Source: Udaeobacter sp025935755 (GTDB lineage Bacteria; Verrucomicrobiota; Verrucomicrobiia; Chthoniobacterales; UBA10450). Taken from it: a DNA stretch of 64,000 nucleotides. The notes below the pieces were generated by a model, which saw nothing but the letters and a program-made list of their open reading frames with translations, did not search any database and was not told the origin of the DNA. Location: contig DASUKN010000082.1 of the NCBI GenBank assembly GCA_036278715.1, positions 1-64,000 of the forward strand, given 5' to 3'. Shown piece by piece: positions 1-8,669 of this stretch (positions are counted from its first letter, which is position 1; every line of letters begins with the position of its first letter). Position numbers and translations under genes: made by a program.

Positions 1-1631
1 AAAAGCCTGATCTGCAGAAAAAAGTGCACGAAGTGCCGCATAAGCCGGGTGTGTACTTGATGCGGGACCGGTTTAATCGCGTGATTTACGTCGGCAAGGC
101 GCGCGACCTGCGCAAACGCGTGAGCTCGTATTTTTTGCCGTCGAAACTGGCGCAGGCTGATTTGAAAACGCGCGCCATGCTCGATGCGACATGGGATTTT
201 GAAACGCACACGGTCCGCAGCGAAGCAGAATCGGTTTTGCTTGAGGGAAAATTGATCAAGGAGTATCGGCCGCGTTACAACATCTCCTTCCGTGATGACA
301 AACGGTTCCTCCTGGTCAGGGTCGATCTGTCGGAGGAATGGCCGCGGTTTCGGCTCGCCCGATTTAAAAAGGACGACGGGAGCCGTTACTTCGGTCCATA
401 TGCGCATGCCGGCGCGCTACGGCAAACGCTGAATTTCATGCGCAAAAAATTCGGCGTGCTAACCTTTGGCCGCGGTGCGCCGAGCGAACGCGAGTTGAAA
501 TCTTCCACATACCAACTGCCGGTGAGGCTGAGCGAGATCACTGCCCAGCAATACCGGGATCGGGTCGCGCAGGCATGCGAATTCCTGGAAGGCAAATCAC
601 GAGAGATGATCGCGGTGCTCGAGGACGAGATGCAGACCGCCGCAAAGAAGATGGATTTCGAGAAGGCCGCCGATCTTCGCAACATGATTGCGGATTTGCG
701 CAGCACAACGAGACCAATGCGTCGATTCACGCGCGGAAGTTTGCCCAGCACCATCGAACCGATGGCGGACGTGCAGGCCTTGGCTGACGCGCTGCACCTT
801 TCGGACCCGCCGCGCGTCATGGAATGCTTCGACATCTCGAACATCTCAACGACACATGTGGTTGCCTCGATGGTTTGTTTTCGGGATGGCGTTCCAGACA
901 AAAACTGTTACCGGCGTTACCGGGTGCGCACCGTGAAAGGACAAGATGATTTCGCCAGCATGGCCGAGGTGGTGCGGCGGAGATACTCGCGAATTCTCCT
1001 CGAAGCGCGGGTCAGAAATTCGGATGCAGCGGAATTTTCGCAGGAGAATGCAGCAGACGCGGTAGCGAGAATTTCCCGTCATTCCGAGCGAATCCCGCAA
1101 GCTCGGGACAAGTCGAGGCAGCCCGCTGCGGAACCAAACGTTACCGCCGCGCGGTTCTTTGACTCCGCTCAAAATGACGGCGGCTTTGCCGCGGTTCGCC
1201 TGCCCGACCTGATCATTGTTGACGGAGGAAAAGGCCAGCTTTCAGCCGCCTGCCGTGAATTGCAGCGACTGGGATTACACGATCTTCCGATTATCGGCCT
1301 GGCGAAGGAACGCGAGGAGATTTATCGACCGGGCCGCGCCCTGTCGTTGCAGCTTCCAATGGATTCCCCTGCCCTGCGTCTGCTTCAGCGCATCCGCGAC
1401 GAGGCGCATCGGTTCGCCAACACATATCATCAGTTGCTCATGAAAAAACGGGTCGAAGAAAGTATTCTCGATGACTGCCCCGGTGTGAGCCAAAACCGGA
1501 AAAGTTTGTTGCTCCGCCGGTTCGGGTCGGTCAATCGCCTCCGCAAAGCAACGGTTGACGAGATCGCGGCTACGGATGGGATTGGTCGAAAATTGGCGCA
1601 AGACGTGCACCTGTTTTTGCAGCGGCATTGA
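1..1631 (+). CDS. uvrC: Excinuclease ABC subunit C (5' partial)
   Basis: UvrC makes both incisions around UvrB-bound DNA lesions in nucleotide excision repair. The reading frame is open to the window edge (codons from position 3), and the sequence before the GTG at 24 still looks like UvrC, so the true start lies upstream. Seen, counting from that GTG: GIY-YIG nuclease (PGVYLM and YVGKA, about residues 8-26), UVR motif that contacts UvrB (about 192-226), RNase H-like nuclease with CFDISNIS (about 268) and DGGKGQ (about 399), and C-terminal helix-hairpin-helix DNA binding (about 482-532). About 60 codons between the RNase H motifs (1009-1198) do not belong to the family and contain a palindromic repeat read as RHSER...FDSAQND. 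The frame stays open and both catalytic motifs survive, so the protein is probably active. Identity is certain; the start is not visible. Confidence 0.96.
   Translation, partial: KPDLQKKVHEVPHKPGVYLMRDRFNRVIYVGKARDLRKRVSSYFLPSKLAQADLKTRAMLDATWDFETHTVRSEAESVLLEGKLIKEYRPRYNISFRDDKRFLLVRVDLSEEWPRFRLARFKKDDGSRYFGPYAHAGALRQTLNFMRKKFGVLTFGRGAPSERELKSSTYQLPVRLSEITAQQYRDRVAQACEFLEGKSREMIAVLEDEMQTAAKKMDFEKAADLRNMIADLRSTTRPMRRFTRGSLPSTIEPMADVQALADALHLSDPPRVMECFDISNISTTHVVASMVCFRDGVPDKNCYRRYRVRTVKGQDDFASMAEVVRRRYSRILLEARVRNSDAAEFSQENAADAVARISRHSERIPQARDKSRQPAAEPNVTAARFFDSAQNDGGFAAVRLPDLIIVDGGKGQLSAACRELQRLGLHDLPIIGLAKEREEIYRPGRALSLQLPMDSPALRLLQRIRDEAHRFANTYHQLLMKKRVEESILDDCPGVSQNRKSLLLRRFGSVNRLRKATVDEIAATDGIGRKLAQDVHLFLQRH
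1076..1181. repeat. In-frame palindromic repeat inside uvrC
   Basis: A copy of the GTCATTCCGAGCGAA family (reverse end ...CAAAATGACGG) lies in the coding frame of uvrC and is translated as RHSER...RFFDSAQNDG. The same family occurs between genes at 1658, 28679, 32824 and 56643, so this is an insertion into the gene rather than a natural loop of the protein. Confidence 0.85.
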
Positions 1632-1657
1632 TTTGTCTACAGTGTTGCCGAAAGTCG

Positions 1658-1745
1658 TGTCATTCCGAGCGAAGCGAAGCGGAGTCGAGGAATCCCGCGG
1701 ATCAACCGGTAGTATCGTGAGATCCCCCGATTTTGCTCGGGATGA
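1658..1745. repeat. Intergenic repeat, GTCATTCCGAGCGAA family
   Basis: The left end reads GTCATTCCGAGCGAAGCG and the right end reads CTCGGGATGACAG, so the ends are inverted copies. It fills most of the uvrC-PBP2 gap and ends about 20 bases before the chosen PBP2 start. It is one of the least degraded intergenic copies in the window. Confidence 0.85.
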
Positions 1746-1767
1746 CAGGCCAACTGGGACTACTCGA

Positions 1768-3693
1768 ATGACTCGGACTCGAATCTGCCAGCATGCGCCC
1801 AGTCTCTGCATTGCGACATTGTTCTTCGGCCTGGCGCCGATCACGCACGCCCAGACGCTCATGCCGACGCCTGAGCCGAGTGCAAGCAGTTCGCCCGAAG
1901 AGGAGACAATTGTCCCAACGTTCGAAACTCAAAAACTGGCGCGCACTTTCATGCTCGATATCCCGGCCCCGCGCGGGCAGATCACCGATCGCAACGGGGT
2001 ACCGCTCGCGCAAAACCGGCTCAGTTACAACCTGGCCATCACTTTCCCGACGCCTCTGAATTTTTCCGATGCGCAGGCGATCAGTTATACGAGAGAAAAA
2101 ATAGATCAGGCCGGCCAATTGATAGGACGCAGATTCCGGATTTCTGATGAGGCGATCCTTCGTCATTACCGCAACCGCGGCATCATGCCCTTTGAGATCG
2201 CACCCAATCTCACGCCGCAGGAGTACGACGGAATTAAGGACAAGCTGCCGCAGGGAATGATAGTGCGTCCTGTTTACGTCCGAATGTATCCCAACGGAAA
2301 AGTTGCGGGTCAGATTGTCGGTTATACCGGAAAAACGGGCCGGAATCCGGACGGAATTGTCGATAACCACGAAACGATCTGGCCTCAAACCGAAGGACGC
2401 GAAGGGCTCGAACAGACCTTCAACGACATGCTCACGGGCAAGAACGGCGAATTCAAATTAACCTTCGACAAGGATGGGAAAAAAACGTCCGAGAAACTCG
2501 TTACGCCGCCCGAGCCCGGATACAATGTGGTGACCACGCTTGATTTGCATTTGCAAGAGCTGGCTGAAAAAGCTCTGGCGGCAAAAGCAAAGCGCGGAGC
2601 GATGGTGATCGTCGATCCAAACAGCGGGGATGTTTTCGCGCTGGCGTCCTGGCCTACGTACGACCCGAACGTATTCGTTCCTTCCATCTCGCCCGACCAG
2701 CTCAAAGCGTTGCAGTCCGATCCGGACATCCCACTTTTGCCGCGCGCATATCGTTCGTCCTATCCACCCGGCTCAACATTCAAAGTTCCTGTGGGTATTG
2801 CCGCGCTGGAAAGTCACGCCGTGTACGCCGACGACCAATATCAATGCGTGCCCGCAATTCAGATCGGCAACGTCACGTTCCACAATTGGAAGAAGACCGA
2901 TCGAGGCGCGTTAAACTTCGTGCAGGCGCTCACAGAATCGTGTGATACGTGGTTTTACCAGGTTGGCATCAAGACCGGCTCGGCGCCGATCATCGATTGG
3001 GCGTTGAAGCTGGGTTTCGGCGCGAAATGTGGGATCCCGTTGCGCGGCGAAGTAGAAGGCCGCATCCCAAATGACGAATACATGAAGGCGACGCACGGTC
3101 GCAAAATCCTTAATGGCGATATTGCAAACATGTCGATCGGCCAGGGAGACATTCAGGTTACCCCGTTGCAGATGGCGCAGGCCATGGGCGTGATCGCGAA
3201 CGGCGGAACGTTTTATCAAACACGACTCGTTCAACAGGTGCAGACGTTCGACAATCAAATCGTCACTGCCTATCAAGTGCGCGCGAAAAGAACGCTCGAT
3301 ATCTCGCCGGAAACGATGGAACAAGTGCGCACCGGAATGATCGATGTTGTGAATGGTCCCGGCGGCACCGCCCATCAAGCGAGTCTGGGTAACGTTGAGG
3401 TCGCCGGTAAAACCGGCACGGCGCAATGGGGACCAAAACACAAGGAGCGCACAGCAGCGTGGTTCGCCGGATTCTTGCCAGCGGATCAACCGCGATACGC
3501 GTTTGCAGTGGTTTACGAAGGCGACGTCGGCAAAAATGTGCATGGCGGCTCACATGCCGCGCCGATGATCGCAGAGGTGTTCAAAGACGTTTACAAAGGT
3601 CAGATGGTGGCCGGTCATTCACAGCGTCGCGCACAGGAACAACCAGAAATCCGCCGGGCTGAACCGGTTGAAGAGCAAGACGAATCGGACTAG
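1768..3693 (+). CDS. mrdA: Penicillin-binding protein 2 type transpeptidase
   Basis: A class B penicillin-binding protein that cross-links peptidoglycan in the periplasm; the PBP2 subtype usually serves cell elongation. The ATG at 1768 is chosen because the frame upstream runs through a palindromic repeat, while from here a hydrophobic export segment follows (about residues 9-28, ending AHAQT). Seen: the dimerisation/pedestal region (RGQITDRNG), the active-site serine in STFK (Ser about 336), the second motif SCD (about 391) and KTGTAQ (Lys about 548). The length of 641 residues fits the family. The C-terminal tail is charged and probably disordered. Whether the N-terminus is cleaved or stays as a membrane anchor cannot be told; the family is normally anchored. 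The usual partner rodA is not in view. Confidence 0.93.
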   Translation: MTRTRICQHAPSLCIATLFFGLAPITHAQTLMPTPEPSASSSPEEETIVPTFETQKLARTFMLDIPAPRGQITDRNGVPLAQNRLSYNLAITFPTPLNFSDAQAISYTREKIDQAGQLIGRRFRISDEAILRHYRNRGIMPFEIAPNLTPQEYDGIKDKLPQGMIVRPVYVRMYPNGKVAGQIVGYTGKTGRNPDGIVDNHETIWPQTEGREGLEQTFNDMLTGKNGEFKLTFDKDGKKTSEKLVTPPEPGYNVVTTLDLHLQELAEKALAAKAKRGAMVIVDPNSGDVFALASWPTYDPNVFVPSISPDQLKALQSDPDIPLLPRAYRSSYPPGSTFKVPVGIAALESHAVYADDQYQCVPAIQIGNVTFHNWKKTDRGALNFVQALTESCDTWFYQVGIKTGSAPIIDWALKLGFGAKCGIPLRGEVEGRIPNDEYMKATHGRKILNGDIANMSIGQGDIQVTPLQMAQAMGVIANGGTFYQTRLVQQVQTFDNQIVTAYQVRAKRTLDISPETMEQVRTGMIDVVNGPGGTAHQASLGNVEVAGKTGTAQWGPKHKERTAAWFAGFLPADQPRYAFAVVYEGDVGKNVHGGSHAAPMIAEVFKDVYKGQMVAGHSQRRAQEQPEIRRAEPVEEQDESD

Positions 3694-4140
3694 ACCACCG
3701 AACGCCGAACGCTTAACGCCCAACTGCGGCAGCTCCATGCTGCCTTTTGTCATCCTGAGCGAAGCGTAACTTGTCAGGCTCCAGCCGTTTCGTGCGGCAG
3801 CTCCATGCTGCATTTTTGTCATCCTGAGCAAAGCGAAGGATCTCTCGAACTAAATAACCACGCCGATTCGGGCTGCCGTCGTCCGTGATAAAATGTGAGG
3901 TCCCTCACTCCGTTCGGGATGACCAGATTTCAAAGTATGACGTGACTTGATGTCAAAGTGTACGTGACTTGTTAGGCTGCAGCCGTTTCCCACGGCGGCT
4001 CCATGTTGCCATTTGTCATCCTGAGCGAAGCGAAGGATCTCTCAAACTAAATACCACGCCGATTCGGGCTGCCGTCGTCCGTGATAAGCTGTGAGGTCCC
4101 TCACTCCGTTCGGGATGACCAGATTTCGGAGGATTACTTG
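3694..4140. repeat. Repeat array between PBP2 and aldo/keto reductase
   Basis: No gene is seen in these 447 bases. They hold a composite unit present twice as a direct repeat (3813-3931 and 4011-4128, about 118 bases, nearly identical). Each copy starts TTTGTCATCCTGAGC and ends with TTCGGGATGACCAGATTT. Each is preceded by a shorter element, GGCTCCAGCCGTTTC plus CGGCAGCTCCATGCTGC. A third copy of the short element runs into the 3' end of the reductase gene at 4145-4177. Between the copies lies an extra stretch containing TATGACGTGACTTGATG. Confidence 0.85.
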
Positions 4141-5181
4141 TCACGCTACGGCCGTTTCCTGCGGCAGCTCCATGGTGCCCTTGAACTTCGGTGGGTCTTC
4201 TTCGATGCCAAAGTTTACGGAATAGAGTTCCTCGATTTTGGCCATCTCCTCGGATGTCAACAGGGCGGTATCCGGAGCTTTCGCAAATTCGACCAGCTGT
4301 TGTTGATCGTAAATATTCGGCAGCGTCGAAGCCACGCGATCATCTGCCAGCAACCATTGCATCGCTGCTTGTCCAAGCGTGCGTTCAGAATTTTCAAGGA
4401 ACCGTAGTTGCTCAACTTTTTTGACTCCGTTCAACAGCCAGCTCCGTGGTCTATGACTCCGATGATCGTTAGGCGGAAATTTCGTTTCCGCGGTGTACTT
4501 GCCTTCAAGCATTCCCGATGAATGCGTGACGCGAATAAGAAACATCGTGTCCTTGCCTGTTTCCGTAGCTGCGTCGCGAAATGCGCGCCCGGGGTGTTGC
4601 TCAAGAATATTGTAAATGTGCTGGACGCTCGTCAGTTCACGCTCCCGGATACAATTCACTCCCTCATACAACCAGCCGATCGCCGGTCCCAGGGCAATGC
4701 CGTAGTAACGAATCTTTCCTTCGCTCTTCAATTTCTCGACGGTCTTCCAAAGCGCGTCGTCATACACCTGCTCCATTCGAATATTGTGCAATTGAAGAAG
4801 ATCGATCCGGTCCGTCTTCAGTCGCTTCAGGGCAGCGTCGGTCGCGCGGGTGATCGCTTCCGACGAAAAATCCTGCGGAATTTCGCGCTGCCCGCGTCCG
4901 CGCGCCTCACCGTGATGGACAAAATCGTAGCCAACCTTTGTGGCGACCACGATTTCGTCCCGCTGATTCGGGAACGCTTTCGCGATCAACTCTTCGCTTA
5001 ACCCATTCCCGTACGTGTCGGCTGCATCGAACAGCGTGACGCCCAGATCAAACGCCTGGTGCATCAACGCGATTGCCTCGCCTTCGGTGTAAACTCCCCA
5101 CCAGCCGGTGGAAATTGTCCAGAGCCCGAAACCAACTTCGCTGACTGTGAGATCAGTATTTTTGTAAGTACGGAAACGCAT
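4141..5181 (-). CDS. Aldo/keto reductase
   Basis: A cytosolic NADPH-dependent aldo/keto reductase with a TIM-barrel fold. Seen: N-terminal strand with VSEVGFGLW, the catalytic Asp/Tyr region DAADTYGNG (about residues 51-59), the catalytic Lys in VVATKVGYD (about 80) and the His in LLQLHNI. The substrate cannot be read from sequence; the relatives are the L-glyceraldehyde 3-phosphate reductase/YghZ-like group. The length of 346 is normal. The last residues, TMELPQETAVA, are encoded by a copy of the repeat that also occurs at 3777 and 3973, so the natural C-terminus has probably been replaced or extended by the repeat. The gene stands alone, convergent with the PBP2 gene. Confidence 0.9.
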   Translation of the reverse strand: MRFRTYKNTDLTVSEVGFGLWTISTGWWGVYTEGEAIALMHQAFDLGVTLFDAADTYGNGLSEELIAKAFPNQRDEIVVATKVGYDFVHHGEARGRGQREIPQDFSSEAITRATDAALKRLKTDRIDLLQLHNIRMEQVYDDALWKTVEKLKSEGKIRYYGIALGPAIGWLYEGVNCIRERELTSVQHIYNILEQHPGRAFRDAATETGKDTMFLIRVTHSSGMLEGKYTAETKFPPNDHRSHRPRSWLLNGVKKVEQLRFLENSERTLGQAAMQWLLADDRVASTLPNIYDQQQLVEFAKAPDTALLTSEEMAKIEELYSVNFGIEEDPPKFKGTMELPQETAVA

Positions 5182-5324
5182 GAAATAATTTTAAACACAG
5201 ACCGCCTACAGGTCACGCGAAACAATCTGTGAAGAGCGCATCTATTTGCTTTTGATGAAAAGAAGAACCGCCACACTGAGAAGCATGGCGGCCTTAAGTG
5301 ACGACGCGTCCTTCCGGCGCGCGT

Positions 5325-6647
5325 TCAGCGTTCCCGGACCGGCTGGAAGTAGTGATCGGCAACGTATCGACCCACAGCTCGCCCCAGGTGTTCGCCTTCC
5401 TGACATGAATTGCGGAAGTGGAATCCTGCTAAAACACGCGCGCGAACAACGTCCTTTACGGCGTCGTGGAAATGAGCGTAGTCGCGCCTGGGAGTGGCAC
5501 CTGTCACTCTGCTATCCACGTAAAAAGGTACCCTTTCGGTCCTGAAGAACTCTTTCAAGGCAGTCGCCACAGCGGAACTGTGGAACGCGTGCGCCGCAGG
5601 ATACTCTGGGTGATTTGGCGTGGTACGCAGTGGTGCCCATGTCGCGTCCGGCTGAGTATCAGGGTTACCATCCTCATTCGCCCGCTGGATGGCTCGGTAC
5701 GGACGCCAGGACAAATAATGGTACTTGGCTTCGAAACCCGCGATCATGGCGTCGCCTCCGGACACGTGCACCATCGCGAGCAAGCGCGCTGCCTGCACCA
5801 GATCGAGTCCGCGATTGTTGACGAGGCGAAGCAGAGCGTCATTCCATTGCCTGATATCGTGATCGGTCCAGAAGAGCGCCTGCATCGTCTGTGCAGGCGT
5901 GCGAGTCGCGCTGTCGAATCGGCCGAGTTCCTTCACTTGATTAAAGTCATCGGTGTATTCTTCGCTGGTTAGCGCATTCGGAGGGTCGGGACGGAACTGT
6001 GAGGCCGTCTCGAGTGCCAGCGGTCGGACTCCTGGCAGTGCAAAGCTAACGATCGGAGGCGGAGGATTGCCGGGGTTAGGCTCCCACACACCCGGGAGCG
6101 GCGGCGGCGGACTGAACGTTGGAGTCGCGCAGCGGCCGTCATCCTGTCGCAGCGCAACAATTGCCTGCGCCACCCGCTGACCAATTGTTACGCCGTTGGT
6201 CTTGGCTTCACCGTCCGGGATCCCACTCATGTAATCGTCATACCTTCCGTTGAGAACGTCGGCCTCAGTCTGGTTAAGCCCACACTGCAGGCCTACAAGT
6301 GTGTCGTGCGCGGCGGTTGCGATTGCAGCTGCCGAGGAGGTGTTAGCCGGGACGACGATTGGCGGATCGTACTGCGCGTAGAATTCATAGCCACCTTCGA
6401 GCGCCACCGCGGCGTCATAGATCGCCACATGGACGATTCCCATATAAACGGCCGCGTCGGACGGGCCCCTGCGGCCGTAGTTTTCCGAGCCGGCAGTAGA
6501 CGGGATGATCGCCTTGCGTGCCTCGTTACTCCAGTAGGTCACTGGATCCGCTGACGTTTCGATCGCGTACGCGCGCCCAATCATGAGTGTCAACGCGATC
6601 GTTAGGTGTAACACTCCTATCCTTTTGAACTGAATCAGTGCATTCAT
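5325..6647 (-). CDS. Vanadium-haloperoxidase-like PAP2 family protein
   Basis: A secreted protein of the PAP2/vanadium-dependent haloperoxidase superfamily, whose members bind vanadate or phosphate and either oxidise halides with peroxide or hydrolyse phosphate esters. The ATG at 6647 is chosen because AAAGGA precedes it and a signal peptide follows (ending GRAYAIE); the open frame upstream has no support. Seen: binding motif K-x6-RP (KYHYLSWRP), a second motif with the acid-base His in EYPAAH where classical enzymes have PSGH, and R-x5-H in RVLAGFHF. The 440 residues fit the helical-bundle haloperoxidase-like group, and a proline-rich loop sits mid-protein. It follows a heme peroxidase and a small coiled-coil gene on the same strand, which suggests a shared peroxide or halide theme. 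Activity is not proven. Confidence 0.8.
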   Translation of the reverse strand: MNALIQFKRIGVLHLTIALTLMIGRAYAIETSADPVTYWSNEARKAIIPSTAGSENYGRRGPSDAAVYMGIVHVAIYDAAVALEGGYEFYAQYDPPIVVPANTSSAAAIATAAHDTLVGLQCGLNQTEADVLNGRYDDYMSGIPDGEAKTNGVTIGQRVAQAIVALRQDDGRCATPTFSPPPPLPGVWEPNPGNPPPPIVSFALPGVRPLALETASQFRPDPPNALTSEEYTDDFNQVKELGRFDSATRTPAQTMQALFWTDHDIRQWNDALLRLVNNRGLDLVQAARLLAMVHVSGGDAMIAGFEAKYHYLSWRPYRAIQRANEDGNPDTQPDATWAPLRTTPNHPEYPAAHAFHSSAVATALKEFFRTERVPFYVDSRVTGATPRRDYAHFHDAVKDVVRARVLAGFHFRNSCQEGEHLGRAVGRYVADHYFQPVRER

Positions 6648-6793
6648 TGGTTTTTCCTTTGATTTTTGGTTTTGTAATTCCGGCCCCCACTGCGAGAGAA
6701 CGCAAAGCAAGTACCGAAGTGCTCATCTCGATACTTTTGGTAGGCGCGTGCCGTGCAGAAGATCATCGTGCTACGAGGTGACGCGAGAAGGTG

Positions 6794-6961
6794 TTACCGA
6801 TCCGCATTGTGCAGGCGAGTAAGAGCCGTCTCCACTCTCCTGGTCAGCTTGTTGCTAGAGACCTTCTGCTCGCGCATTTCGCGCGCCTGTTCTTCGACCC
6901 TCTTATGCTCTTTTAGAAACTCGTTGAGCAACATCGCGAATTCGGTGCTTCGATCCTTCAT
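6794..6961 (-). CDS. Small coiled-coil protein resembling a tail-fibre C-terminus
   Basis: A 55-residue protein starting at the ATG at 6961, behind a good ribosome site (AGAAAGGAAG). Its core AMLLNEFLKEHKRVEEQ nearly matches AMLLNEFLKEHCKVQEL in the coiled-coil end of the S74 tail-fibre-like pseudogene at 33780-35070. The rest is charged and helical. It lies on the same strand between the heme peroxidase (stop 41 bases upstream) and the haloperoxidase-like gene (start 147 bases downstream), so it is probably co-transcribed with both. It could be an oligomerisation peptide or a remnant of a lost larger gene; the intact start, ribosome site and operon position favour a real gene. Function unknown. 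Confidence 0.6.
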   Translation of the reverse strand: MKDRSTEFAMLLNEFLKEHKRVEEQAREMREQKVSSNKLTRRVETALTRLHNADR

Positions 6962-7001
6962 TGGATTTGCTTCCTTTCTATTAGAGATCATCAGTCGAGC
7001 C

Positions 7002-8597
7002 CTATTGACCACGGCTGATCGGGTCCACGCCAGCAAAGGCCAGGAAGTCAATCATCCGAAAGCTTTGCGGCGTTCCATCGTGAGTGGGTAAAGTTGGTAA
7101 CCAGCTGGATTGCATGCTCAGGTAAGAGTCCGGGTCTAGCTGGAGCAATCCTATGAATACCTCAGCGACAATACGGGCGCCCACAGGACCGAGACGAAGT
7201 CCATCTTCTCTTAGCTGGGCTTCCTTTAAGATGTAATAGAAAAGCGGAGTCGATGTAACAAACGAGCCACGAAACGGCTGTAGCTCAGCCAGCTCGCCGT
7301 CGCCGAGTGCCGGGATTCCCATCTCGCTCGCGATGCGCTGACCGGAGGACACCTGCCAGGTTAGGCACCGCAACAGGTTACGCTGCATCAGTGAGTCTGG
7401 TGGCATTCCATTGAAAATCGTCCCCAATGGAAGATGGAACAACGGCGTCGAAACGATCGTATCGATCCGTTTGTTAGGCTTTGCCTCGGCACTATAAGTA
7501 CCGCCAAAATCAAAGAACGTCTGCCAACCCACAAAGCGCCTCGGAGCTCTCGCCCCGCCACGCAAGTCCACCGGGTCGGGAGTACCTTCTCCAGCCGGAT
7601 CGAAAATCATCCCGAAAAATGGCTGACCATTATCGCCATCGAGATTCGCACGGTATGAAGGCCGTACCATGCTATGCCCAAAGCGATAGGTGATCTGAAA
7701 CTCTACGGGAATAAACGCGTGGTTATGTAGCGGGTTATAAAAGCGACGTCCATTTGTTAGAACATCATCTATCACCGACTGAGGGACTACATGGGGCAGA
7801 AACTCGTGAAGAATGATCCACTCGTAATGCCAGACCGTCAGCCGATGGGCTAACAGGTATGCGTCGTTGTCAGGAATCCCCGGATAGTGTGTTCGAATGA
7901 GATCAACTGCGTGGTTATGAAACAAGAGTACGGCCGCGTGCAGACCGGCTATCATCATGTTCTCATCATTCCGCGGATCGCCGATGACCGCCACGTGGTT
8001 AATCGGATCTCGCGGCAGATCTTCGAATTGACCGCCGCTCTCAACCAGGAATTTGATGTGATCAGTCTGATCATATAGCTCCGGACTGCCGCCCGGTCCG
8101 CCTGCGTAAACCGAATCGAGATCAAAGAAGCAAGTGCGAGCGTTTTGAGTAGTGATGGGCTGTGTGGGAAATCCGAGACGCGACCTCTGGTCAAAAGTCA
8201 TGTCATGGTCAATGAACTGACCCAAAAAAGTAACGCCGGCAGTATCGGTTGGATTGTTCCGATTGATGAGGCTCAGATCAGGATCATTGATCAGTGCTTC
8301 AGGGCCTGTTGCCAGGTCGTCATTCGCGTCCATAAGGCCGCCTGGTCTGCCGAGCTCCATTAGTGCGTCGCGGACGGCATTCGTTGGCGGAGCAAATGGC
8401 GGTAAATGAAACATTCGGCCAAAATGTCCGGTTAGCGCCGGATCCGGAGGCGGTGAGGCATGCGTGGCCTCAGCTGTTAACCAAAATCCGAAGCTTCCGA
8501 GGCCGACGGCGATCAGGAGCCCGAAAGATGCGAGCACCATTGTTGGCAGAAGCCATGCGTCGCAAGGTATTCGCAAGGGAGTATTCGAAGGTTTCAT
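7002..8597 (-). CDS. Animal-type heme peroxidase family protein
   Basis: A member of the animal heme peroxidase (An_peroxidase) superfamily, which uses hydrogen peroxide to oxidise halides or organic substrates. Seen: a hydrophobic N-terminal segment (about residues 16-42), the distal histidine region GQFIDHDMTFD (His 131), GDPRNDEN with the conserved Arg and Asn, a helix with LHAAVLLFHNHAVD, and the proximal histidine in YRFGHSMVR (about 310). The 531 residues fit the bacterial branch. Because of the N-terminal segment it is probably exported or membrane-tethered. It heads a minus-strand run with a small coiled-coil gene and a haloperoxidase-like gene, and is divergent from the sigma factor/kinase pair, with only about 70 bases between the start codons for both promoters. 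Confidence 0.88.
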   Translation of the reverse strand: MKPSNTPLRIPCDAWLLPTMVLASFGLLIAVGLGSFGFWLTAEATHASPPPDPALTGHFGRMFHLPPFAPPTNAVRDALMELGRPGGLMDANDDLATGPEALINDPDLSLINRNNPTDTAGVTFLGQFIDHDMTFDQRSRLGFPTQPITTQNARTCFFDLDSVYAGGPGGSPELYDQTDHIKFLVESGGQFEDLPRDPINHVAVIGDPRNDENMMIAGLHAAVLLFHNHAVDLIRTHYPGIPDNDAYLLAHRLTVWHYEWIILHEFLPHVVPQSVIDDVLTNGRRFYNPLHNHAFIPVEFQITYRFGHSMVRPSYRANLDGDNGQPFFGMIFDPAGEGTPDPVDLRGGARAPRRFVGWQTFFDFGGTYSAEAKPNKRIDTIVSTPLFHLPLGTIFNGMPPDSLMQRNLLRCLTWQVSSGQRIASEMGIPALGDGELAELQPFRGSFVTSTPLFYYILKEAQLREDGLRLGPVGARIVAEVFIGLLQLDPDSYLSMQSSWLPTLPTHDGTPQSFRMIDFLAFAGVDPISRGQ

Positions 8598-8669
8598 GTT
8601 AATTCTGTTTTGATTCTCCTTCTTTAAAACAGGGTTCCGCAGAGGGTGCTGCGAAGAATCTGAATTTTA

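Noticed and set aside
386..901. 171-codon minus-strand open frame inside uvrC
   Set aside because: Antisense to an unmistakable uvrC frame, with no ribosome site and no recognisable domain.
1555..1767. Upstream extension of the PBP2 frame to 1555
   Set aside because: It overlaps the end of uvrC and runs through a palindromic repeat; a signal segment starts only after the ATG at 1768.
3813..4128. Two near-identical units that might suggest a CRISPR or satellite array
   Set aside because: Only two long copies, no regular short repeats with unique spacers, and the units contain known dispersed repeat words.
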